A stretch of DNA of 10,941 nucleotides, taken from assembly GCA_012513125.1 (NCBI GenBank), contig JAAZCS010000313.1, forward strand, positions 1 through 10,941, written 5' to 3'. The translations under genes were made by a program, and so were the position numbers. Positions 1 to 5,762 of the stretch are shown here, piece after piece; position 1 is the first letter of the stretch, and each line of letters begins with the position of its first letter. The stretch comes from Treponema sp. (lineage in GTDB: Bacteria > Spirochaetota > Spirochaetia > Treponematales > Treponemataceae). The notes beneath the pieces are model-generated. The model saw only the letters and a list, made by a program, of their open reading frames with translations. It was not told the origin of the DNA and did not search any database.

Positions 1-194
1 CCTTCTGACTGCAATTGCACATATGCACTTTCAACTGTAACAATACTAATTCCCAAATTTGCAGCAAAAGCACGTTTTGAAGGTAATTTATCACCACTTT
101 TAAGCTTATTATTCGTAATATCATTTTTTATACACTCATACAGATAAATATATATTTTTTTATTTCCTATTGAATCAAAAGAATATGTCAACAT
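1..194 (-). CDS. pdxR: GntR/MocR-family transcriptional regulator, probably PdxR (N-terminal part only)
   Basis: The minus strand has an open frame from ATG at 194 that runs off the left edge, giving the first 64 residues. They look like a GntR-type winged helix: a helix beginning IYIYLYECIKNDI, then the typical LKSGDKLPSKRAFAANLGIS turn, then a recognition helix with TVESAYVQLQ and SEG. A Shine-Dalgarno AGGA (complement of 202-205) lies 7 nt before the ATG. The gene diverges from pdxST, the standard place for PdxR, a MocR-type protein that fuses this domain to an aminotransferase-like PLP-sensing domain and controls pdxST. The aminotransferase part lies outside the window, so MocR/PdxR identity rests on the helix-turn-helix plus context. 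A plain GntR regulator is the alternative. Confidence 0.8.
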   Translation of the reverse strand, partial: MLTYSFDSIGNKKIYIYLYECIKNDITNNKLKSGDKLPSKRAFAANLGISIVTVESAYVQLQSE

Positions 195-238
195 AAATCA
201 TTCCTGACCTTATTATAAAATATCTTTTTGAATATTTC

Positions 239-244
239 TATAAT
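239..244 (+). promoter_or_regulatory. Candidate -10 box of the pdxS-pdxT promoter
   Basis: A perfect TATAAT lies 50 nt before the pdxS ATG, which would place transcription start near 251. The hexamer about 17 nt upstream (216-221, TAAAAT) is a poor -35 match. A strong -10 with a weak -35 suits a promoter that needs an activator, which is the usual role of MocR regulators at pdxST, but this is inference. A TATAAT on the opposite strand (complement of 212-217) might serve pdxR, although it would leave a leader of only about 11 nt. Confidence 0.5.
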
Positions 245-260
245 GTCACATTCACATTAT
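240..260. promoter_or_regulatory. Candidate PdxR operator: nested inverted and direct repeats
   Basis: Positions 242-252 form the palindrome AATGT-C-ACATT. The hexamer CACATT is repeated in tandem at 247-252 and 253-258. The outer arms ATAATGT (240-246) and ACATTAT (254-260) form a perfect 7-bp inverted repeat with a 7-nt spacer. The element overlaps the -10 box and the expected start point of pdxST. A related palindrome, TATGT-CA-ACATA, lies at 184-195 over the pdxR start codon and shares the core ATGTC(A)ACAT. The repeats are directly visible; the assignment to PdxR is inference from position. Confidence 0.45.
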
Positions 261-293
261 GCTCCAATTATCAACAAAATGATAGGAGTCAAT

Positions 294-1169
294 ATGAAAG
301 AAGAACAATTCAAATTAAACAGAGAATTAGCACAAATGTTAAAAGGTGGAGTAATAATGGACGTTACAACACCTGAACAAGCTAAAATTGCCGAAAAAAG
401 CGGTGCGTGTGCAGTAATGGCACTGGAACGAATTCCTGCCGACATAAGAGCAGCAGGCGGAGTTTCCAGAATGAGCGACCCAAAGATGATAAAAGGTATA
501 CAAGATGCAGTTTCTATTCCAGTAATGGCAAAATGTAGAATTGGACACTTTGTTGAAGCCCAAATTCTTCAGGCAATTGAAATAGATTATATTGATGAAA
601 GTGAAGTTCTCTCACCTAGCGACAACGTTTATCATATCAATAAACGAGAATTTTCAGCTCCATTTGTTTGTGGCGCAAAAGATTTAGGTGAAGCATTAAG
701 AAGAATAAATGAAGGCGCTTCAATGATTAGAACAAAAGGAGAGCCGGGAACTGGTGATATCATTCAAGCTGTTACACATATGCGAAAAATGAACAGTGAA
801 ATTGCAATAATCACATCATTAAGAGAAGATGAACTTTTTGAAGAGGCAAAACGTCTTGCAGTTCCTTATGAATTGGTAAAATCTGTTCATGATAATAAAC
901 GTCTTCCTGTTGTGAACTTTGCTGCAGGTGGCGTTGCAACTCCAGCTGACGCGGCATTGATGATGCAACTTGGTGCAGAAGGTGTTTTCGTCGGTTCAGG
1001 AATATTCAAATCTGGAAATCCTGAAAAAAGAGCATCAGCAATTGTTCAAGCTGTAACTAATTACACCAACGCCAAATTAATTGCTTCTATTTCCGAAGAT
1101 TTAGGCGAAGCAATGGTTGGAATCAACGAAAGCGAAATTGCACTTTTGATGGCAGAAAGAGGAAAATAA
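294..1169 (+). CDS. pdxS: Pyridoxal 5'-phosphate synthase subunit PdxS
   Basis: PdxS is the synthase subunit of the DXP-independent route. It condenses ribose 5-phosphate, glyceraldehyde 3-phosphate and PdxT-derived ammonia to pyridoxal 5'-phosphate in a cytosolic 12-mer decorated by PdxT. The 291-residue product has the usual family length and a TIM-barrel sequence. Catalytic residues align one position short of the Bacillus numbering: Asp23 (GGVIMDV), Lys80 (MAKCRIGHF) and Lys148 ([10 protein letters not shown]). Phosphate-binding glycines are visible in [13 protein letters not shown] and [13 protein letters not shown] chose ATG 294 over the in-frame ATG at 228 because AGGAG (284-288) sits 5 nt before it and because the family starts near this residue. 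The extra 22 codons lie on the promoter and operator. pdxT follows after 1 nt. Confidence 0.96.
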   Translation: MKEEQFKLNRELAQMLKGGVIMDVTTPEQAKIAEKSGACAVMALERIPADIRAAGGVSRMSDPKMIKGIQDAVSIPVMAKCRIGHFVEAQILQAIEIDYIDESEVLSPSDNVYHINKREFSAPFVCGAKDLGEALRRINEGASMIRTKGEPGTGDIIQAVTHMRKMNSEIAIITSLREDELFEEAKRLAVPYELVKSVHDNKRLPVVNFAAGGVATPADAALMMQLGAEGVFVGSGIFKSGNPEKRASAIVQAVTNYTNAKLIASISEDLGEAMVGINESEIALLMAERGK

Positions 1170-1170
1170 T

Positions 1171-1731
1171 ATGAAAATTGGAATCCTTGCTTTACAAGGT
1201 GCATTTCTTGAACATGAAAAAATGCTTGAAACACTAAATACTAATTTTTTTGAAATACGAAATAAGACAGATGCCGAAAAAGATTTTGATGGATTAATTT
1301 TGCCCGGAGGCGAAAGCACTGTTCAGCGAAAACTTTTATTTGATTTAAATATTTTTTCAGTTTTAAAAGAGAAAATCGACAAAAATATTCCTGTTCTTGC
1401 AACTTGTGCAGGATTGATACTCCTTTCACAAAAAATATCAAACGATTCTAACATTACTTTTGGAACGTTACCAATTGAAGTTAAACGAAATGCGTATGGA
1501 AGACAACCAGGAAGTTTTCATTTTGAAGGAAATGTAAAAAATATTGGAAATTTTCCAATGGAATTTATTCGAGCTCCAATAATACAAAGCGTTTTTGACA
1601 AAACAGAAGTATTATCAGAAACAAAAGGAATAATTAGTGGGGTAAAATACAAAAATCAACTTGGTTTTACATTTCACCCTGAACTAACAGACAATAATTC
1701 AATACACAAATACTTTTTGTCATTAGTATAA
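1171..1731 (+). CDS. pdxT: Pyridoxal 5'-phosphate synthase glutaminase subunit PdxT
   Basis: PdxT is the class I glutaminase partner of PdxS: it hydrolyses glutamine and channels ammonia into the synthase. The 186-residue product shows the full catalytic set: the oxyanion/glutamine motif PGGEST (45-50), nucleophile Cys79 in ATCAGLILL, and His169/Glu171 in FTFHPEL. The N-terminus MKIGILALQGAF is typical. The ATG is 1 nt after the pdxS stop, and its Shine-Dalgarno (AGGAAAA) lies within the last codons of pdxS, so the two are co-transcribed and probably translationally coupled. It is slightly shorter than Bacillus PdxT (about 196 residues), with no motif missing. The gene ends 2 nt before the convergent HAD gene ends. 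Confidence 0.95.
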   Translation: MKIGILALQGAFLEHEKMLETLNTNFFEIRNKTDAEKDFDGLILPGGESTVQRKLLFDLNIFSVLKEKIDKNIPVLATCAGLILLSQKISNDSNITFGTLPIEVKRNAYGRQPGSFHFEGNVKNIGNFPMEFIRAPIIQSVFDKTEVLSETKGIISGVKYKNQLGFTFHPELTDNNSIHKYFLSLV

Positions 1732-1733
1732 GC

Positions 1734-2378
1734 TTACAGAATCTTGATTAAGCCTTTTAATGAGTCACAAAGATTCCACAACAAAGGCTTAATCTCTTCC
1801 GTAGGTTGCATTCGGTCTGGTATCATAACTGTACGTAAACCAGCATTATAGGCACTTTTTATTCCGTTTGGGCTGTCTTCAATTGCAATACACTCATCAA
1901 CAGAAAGCTGCAACGAAGAACAAGACATCTGATATATTTCAGGATTAGGTTTGCTGTGTATCACCATATCACCAGTTGTAAGTGTCTCAAAATAATCAAG
2001 AACTCCAACTCTATTCAACTGTCGTCTTACAGTATCACCCTTTGTGGATGATGCTAAAGCAATTCTATATTTTGGCTTTAAATAATCCAATGTTTCTTTT
2101 ACGTATGGCAGAAGAGGTATTCCTGATGTATTTTCAACTTCATGAAATTTTTCAATTGATTTATTAGTAAATAATTCGGAATCGAAATCGTCACCATATA
2201 TTCTTTTCAAAATGATTTTTGTGTCACTTATATTTCGACCTCTACATTCATTTATTCCAAGAGATATATTTGAAATATTCATTTCTTTTGCAATTTCAGC
2301 CCATATTTTATCGCAAAGCGATTCTGAATCTAAAATCACACCATCCATATCAAAAATGATTGCCTTTATATCTTTCAT
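1734..2378 (-). CDS. HAD-superfamily hydrolase, beta-phosphoglucomutase/phosphatase-like
   Basis: This is a cytosolic haloacid-dehalogenase-fold phosphatase or phosphomutase of 214 residues, usual for subfamily IA. Motif I is FDMDGV with nucleophile Asp10 and acid/base Asp12. A helical cap follows (about 16-85). Motif II is the Ser in ALASST (about 110-111), motif III is Lys143 in SKPNPE, and motif IV is Glu167-Asp168 in IEDSPNGI. The closest general resemblance is to the beta-PGM/YcjU/GS1 group, acting on small sugar phosphates; I cannot name the substrate. The ATG lies 2 nt after the gatB stop with no recognisable Shine-Dalgarno, so translation is probably coupled to gatB. The neighbours do not reveal its role. 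Confidence 0.88.
   Translation of the reverse strand: MKDIKAIIFDMDGVILDSESLCDKIWAEIAKEMNISNISLGINECRGRNISDTKIILKRIYGDDFDSELFTNKSIEKFHEVENTSGIPLLPYVKETLDYLKPKYRIALASSTKGDTVRRQLNRVGVLDYFETLTTGDMVIHSKPNPEIYQMSCSSLQLSVDECIAIEDSPNGIKSAYNAGLRTVMIPDRMQPTEEIKPLLWNLCDSLKGLIKIL
1746..1794. repeat. 12-bp perfect inverted repeat at the pdxT/HAD convergent junction
   Basis: GATTAAGCCTTT (1746-1757) and AAAGGCTTAATC (1783-1794) are exact reverse complements separated by 25 nt. They lie inside the last codons of the HAD gene, just past the pdxT stop. No clear run of T follows on either strand, so this is not a canonical intrinsic terminator. With only 2 nt between the convergent stop codons, however, both transcripts must end inside each other's gene, and this stem is the only strong candidate I see nearby. 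Confidence 0.4.
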
Positions 2379-2380
2379 AA

Positions 2381-3919
2381 TTAGTCTGAGTTTTTTGCTA
2401 GATATTTCTGCAAGATTTCTGTAGCCTGTTTCGGATTTGCTTTTCCTTTAGAAAGCTTCATAACTTGACCCATTAGCCAACCCAAAACATTAGTTTTTCC
2501 GTTTTTATAATCCTGAACAGCGTTGTCGTTATTTTTCAGAACATCTTGAACTATTTTATCAATTTCACATTCATCATCAACAACTTCAAAACCTTTTTCC
2601 TTTATAATAACAGAAGGCATTTTTGAAGTTTTCATCATTTCTTCAAAAACTTCTTTTCCCTGCTTACTTGTTATTTTATTAGCATCCAAAAGATTAGCTA
2701 AATCAGAAATATGTTCAGGTGTAATATTAACATCAGCAATAGTCTGCTTTTTTTCATTCATAACAGCCAATAATTCTGACAAAATTAGATTTGCAACTCG
2801 TTTTGGGCTATTTGAATTTTTTGCAGCCTCTTCAAACCACAACGCAAATTCTCTTGTAGAAGTAAGTGTTTCCACGTCAAAATCAGAAAGTGCATACTCT
2901 TTTTTTAAGCGTGTTCTTTTTGCTTCAGGAAGTTCACCAACTTTACTCTTTGCATTTTCAATAAATTCTTCGCTTACACTAAAAGGCTTAATATCAGGTT
3001 CAACTACAAATCTATAATCAACAAAAGAATTTTTTGTACGCATTATATTTGTAACTGATTTTTCTTCATCCCAGTTCATTGTGTTTTTATAACCAGGATT
3101 AAATTCTTGTCTATTTACCTTAAATTCTTCAAGTTGTCGTTTTGCCTCATATGTACAAGCATCTTTAATTGAGCGGAATGAGTTCAAGTTTTTAATTTCT
3201 GAAATAGGAGTATGATATAATTTTCCATCTTCCCAAACATTCAAGTTGATATTTGCATCGCATCTCATGTTTCCTTCTTCAAGATTACCATTTGTTACTT
3301 TTACATAGCGAAGAATTTCTTGAACAGTCTGCATAAATAAAGCTGCCTCATCAGGTGAAGTCATATCTGGTTTAGTTACAATTTCAATTAATGGTGTTCC
3401 GCAACGGTTATAGTCAATATAAGAATGTGAACCTTGCAAGTGCAAAGATTTTCCAACATCTTCTTCCAAGTGAATTCTTTCTATTCTAATTCTTCTATAC
3501 TTATTATCAATTACACAATTCTTACCAACAAAATTTTCTGGTCTAAACATACTTCCACCAGGTCGTTCATTTTCTTGATAATGGATAAATGGCAAATCAA
3601 CATAGCCATCAGTGCATAAAGGCAAATCGTATTGAGTAATTTGATAACCTTTAGCCAAATCAGGATAAAAATAATGCTTTCTATCAAATTTTGTAAATCT
3701 AGCTATGTTACAATTTAAGGCCTGCCCAGCTACAGCTCCAAGCTCAACATAACCTTTACTTACTCGAGGCATTGCTCCAGGAAGACCTAAACATACTGGA
3801 CAAACACGAGTATCAGGCATTCCCCCATATTTATTCTCACAGGCACAAAAAGCCTTAGTTTTAGTCAAAAGCTAAGTATGAATTTCGCATCCAATAACAA
3901 TTTCCCACTTATCAATCAT
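2381..3919 (-). CDS. gatB: Aspartyl/glutamyl-tRNA amidotransferase subunit B, interrupted by an in-frame TAG at codon 16
   Basis: GatB is the kinase and tRNA-binding subunit of GatCAB, which converts Glu-tRNA(Gln) to Gln-tRNA(Gln) and Asp-tRNA(Asn) to Asn-tRNA(Asn). ATG 3919 has a good Shine-Dalgarno (AAGAGGAA, complement of 3925-3932) and its own promoter. It encodes the conserved N-terminus MIDKWEIVIGCEIHT, then TAG (complement of 3872-3874), then LLTKTKAFCAC. Many family members have Gln at the TAG position. Downstream is intact: zinc-type cysteines 25, 27, 40 and 43, GTPLIEIVTKPDM, GNLEEGNMRCDANINL, and a YqeY-like tail with KANPKQA. Full length with readthrough is 512 codons. A TTG at 3868 opens a 495-codon frame but has no Shine-Dalgarno and would delete the conserved VIGCEIH strand. 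It might still be used for reinitiation, being 3 nt after the TAG. gatA and gatC are not in the window. Confidence 0.9.
3872..3874 (-). other. In-frame amber codon in gatB
   Basis: Reading from the gatB ATG, codons 14 to 18 are CAT ACT TAG CTT TTG. TAG stands between conserved residues His14-Thr15 and Leu17-Leu18. A single C-to-T change from CAG would give it. Because the protein is conserved on both sides in one frame, this is a point nonsense change and not a frameshift or a mistaken start. Confidence 0.9.
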
Positions 3920-3945
3920 AGCAATTCCTCTTAAATGAATATTCA

Positions 3946-3974
3946 ATTATAGCAAAAAAAACCTCATGACTCAA
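3946..3974 (-). promoter_or_regulatory. gatB promoter (extended -10)
   Basis: On the minus strand, TTGAGT (complement of 3969-3974) is followed after exactly 17 nt by TATAAT (complement of 3946-3951), preceded by TG as in extended -10 promoters (TGCTATAAT). The start point would be near 3939, giving a leader of about 20 nt before the Shine-Dalgarno and ATG. A perfect 10-bp palindrome, TGAATATTCA (3936-3945), covers the start point and may be an operator. The spacer contains a run of eight T. Confidence 0.7.
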
Positions 3975-4000
3975 TATAGCCACAAAATAAGAATTTTTTT

Positions 4001-4069
4001 CTACAAAATTGATAAATACCTATCTCCTGTATCAGGCAATAATACAACAATATTTTTTTCAGAATACTC
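4001..4069 (-). pseudogene. Detached C-terminal coding remnant of cysK
   Basis: In the same frame as cysK and directly after its TAA, 22 codons encode a segment containing IVVLLPDTGDRYLS, followed by TAG at 4001-4003. This is the conserved C-terminal strand and signature of CysK. With it the protein would be 305 residues, the family norm. The intact motif and frame show that the TAA is either recent, a sequence error, or read through. Confidence 0.8.
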
Positions 4070-4918
4070 TTATTTCTTTGCAAGATTTATCGCAGCACAC
4101 AAGGCGGCTCCACTTGAAATACCAACAAGAATTCCTTCTTTTCGGGCTAAAGTTTTTACCATTTCAGGCGCTTCTTCGTTTCCAACAGTAAGAATTTCAT
4201 CCAAAACAGATTTATCTAACACTTTTGGAATAAAATTCGCACCTATTCCTTGCAACTTATGAGGACCAGCTTTTCCTTTTGTTAATAATGGAGATGTTTC
4301 TGGCTCTACTCCAATTATTTTTACATCTTTATTCTTACTTTTTAAAAAACGACCTGTTCCAGTTATTGTTCCGCCAGTTCCAATTCCAGCCACAAAAGCA
4401 TCAACTTTTCCATCCATATCATTCCAAATTTCAGGACCAGTTGTTTTTTCATGAGCGTCGGCATTAACAGGATTATCAAATTGAGATGGAATATATGAAT
4501 GTTCATATTTTTTCGAAAGTTCCTCGGCTTTTTCCACTGCACCGGCCATTCCTTTTGAACCTTCAGTCAGAATAATTTCAGCCCCATATAACTTTAAAAG
4601 TTTAATTCTTTCTTCACTCATTGTATCAGGCATAGTTAAAATCACCTTGATTCCATAACTTGCAGCAATTGCAGCAAGACCTATTCCAGTATTTCCACTT
4701 GTTGGCTCAATAATGACTGAATCTTTGCTTAATTTCCCAGTTTTAAGTGCATCATCTATCATAGCTTTGCCAATTCTATCTTTTGCACTACCAGCCGGAT
4801 TCAAATATTCAAGCTTTGCAAAAATATTTCCTTTTAATCCAAATAATTTTTTTATATTTTTTAATTCCAATAATGGTGTATTTCCAACCAATTCAGCTAT
4901 ACAATTTGCACTCTTCAT
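4070..4918 (-). CDS. cysK: Cysteine synthase A (O-acetylserine sulfhydrylase), ended early by an in-frame TAA
   Basis: CysK is a PLP enzyme of the cytosol that joins O-acetylserine and sulfide to cysteine. The start at ATG 4918 is preferred over the in-frame ATG at 4933: GGAGAA (complement of 4926-4931) lies 7 nt ahead, and MKSANCIAELVGNTPLLEL matches the family start. Visible features are the PLP Schiff-base Lys46 in PAGSAKDR, the substrate loop TSGNTG (73-78), the phosphate loop GTGGT (180-184) and the PLP-ring serine in ISSGAA (268-269). The product stops after 282 residues at AINLAKK. Family members normally run to about 305 and end with PDTGERYLS, and that segment is still encoded past the TAA. 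It starts 2 nt after the pflA stop, so it belongs to the pflA transcript. Confidence 0.9.
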   Translation of the reverse strand: MKSANCIAELVGNTPLLELKNIKKLFGLKGNIFAKLEYLNPAGSAKDRIGKAMIDDALKTGKLSKDSVIIEPTSGNTGIGLAAIAASYGIKVILTMPDTMSEERIKLLKLYGAEIILTEGSKGMAGAVEKAEELSKKYEHSYIPSQFDNPVNADAHEKTTGPEIWNDMDGKVDAFVAGIGTGGTITGTGRFLKSKNKDVKIIGVEPETSPLLTKGKAGPHKLQGIGANFIPKVLDKSVLDEILTVGNEEAPEMVKTLARKEGILVGISSGAALCAAINLAKK

Positions 4919-4920
4919 TT

Positions 4921-5667
4921 TTAACTTCTCCATTCATTATATTTATCACATTCTAGTATTTTCTTTGCATTTTCTACTCTTTCCAAAGTTGGCGACTGAG
5001 TATCCTGTAAGACATAATCCAAACCCAAATCTTTATATTTCACTGCACCTAATCCATGATAAGGCAAAACTTCAACTCTTTTTACATTATGCAGCGTTCG
5101 GATAAAATCTCTTGTTTGAATTAAATATTCATCATTATCGGTAATGCCAGGAACAAGAACATGCCTAATCCAAATCGGTTTTTTAATTTCATCAAGATAT
5201 TTGAACATCTCAATAATGTTTTTTCCAGTATGACCAGTCAATTTTATATGTTCATCTTCATTTATATGTTTTATATCCATCAACAAGATATCAGTTAATT
5301 GCATTAATTTTTGGAATTTTTTGAACCACTCACCTTCTTTTGTAAAAGGACCACCTGCTGTATCAATACAAGTATTTATTCCCAAATTCTTTGCTTTTTG
5401 AAACAATTCAATTAGAAAATCTATTTGAACCAAAGGCTCGCCACCACTTACTGTAATTCCACCTTTTGCACTCCAATACGATTTACAAGCAATAGCCTCA
5501 CTTATTAAATCATCAGCACTATACAATTTGCCTTTAGTCATATCCCACGTATCAGGATTGTGGCAATATTTACAACGAAGCGGACACCCAGCTAAAAAAA
5601 TAATAAATCTAACACCAGGTCCGTCTACTGAACCAAAAGATTCTAATTGATGAACATATCCTTGCAT
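4921..5667 (-). CDS. pflA: Pyruvate formate-lyase-activating enzyme (radical SAM)
   Basis: PflA uses a [4Fe-4S] cluster and S-adenosylmethionine to abstract hydrogen from the glycine of PflB, creating its glycyl radical under anaerobic conditions. The 248-residue product has the radical-SAM motif CPLRCKYC (Cys28, 32, 35), the SAM-binding SGGEPL (74-79), and PFL-activase signatures GSVDGPGVRFIIFLAGC at the N-terminus and DIKHINEDEH in the middle. It is of usual length. AAGGAA (complement of 5673-5678) precedes the ATG. It lies downstream of pflB but is separated from it by a strong terminator, so its expression probably depends on readthrough. cysK begins 2 nt after its stop, with the cysK ribosome site inside the pflA end. 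Confidence 0.95.
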   Translation of the reverse strand: MQGYVHQLESFGSVDGPGVRFIIFLAGCPLRCKYCHNPDTWDMTKGKLYSADDLISEAIACKSYWSAKGGITVSGGEPLVQIDFLIELFQKAKNLGINTCIDTAGGPFTKEGEWFKKFQKLMQLTDILLMDIKHINEDEHIKLTGHTGKNIIEMFKYLDEIKKPIWIRHVLVPGITDNDEYLIQTRDFIRTLHNVKRVEVLPYHGLGAVKYKDLGLDYVLQDTQSPTLERVENAKKILECDKYNEWRS

Positions 5668-5682
5668 ATATTTTCCTTAAAC

Positions 5683-5713
5683 AAAAAAGCCGTTACGTAT
5701 AAGTAACGGCTTT
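5683..5713 (-). terminator. Rho-independent terminator between pflB and pflA
   Basis: A perfect 11-bp stem, AAAGCCGTTAC (complement of 5703-5713) with GTAACGGCTTT (complement of 5686-5696), encloses a 6-nt loop and is followed in the minus direction by a run of T. It begins about 50 nt after the pflB stop and ends about 15 nt before the pflA ATG. I see no good promoter between it and pflA, so it probably acts as a partial terminator that keeps the activase below the level of the lyase. Confidence 0.9.
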
Positions 5714-5762
5714 AAGAATTTCAGCCCAAAAGCTTACAATTCTGTAAATTTTTTATCAGCTA

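Noticed and set aside
228..293. N-terminal extension of PdxS from ATG 228
   Set aside because: It covers the -10 box and operator, has no ribosome site, and is not seen in the family. ATG 294 has AGGAG.
2381..3868. TTG at 3868 as the native gatB start
   Set aside because: It has no Shine-Dalgarno and lies downstream of a conserved GatB N-terminus that has its own promoter and ribosome site. It is only a possible reinitiation point after the TAG.
3872..4072. A general genetic-code change making TAA and TAG sense codons
   Set aside because: TAA ends eight other genes exactly where their families end, for example pdxS 1 nt before pdxT. TAG follows the cysK C-terminus at about the family end point. 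No other gene here has an internal TAG or TAA.
3966..4262. Plus-strand open frame opposite the cysK 3' end (98 codons)
   Set aside because: It is antisense to a clear gene, has no ribosome site and no recognisable protein features. It is long only because of codon bias on the other strand.
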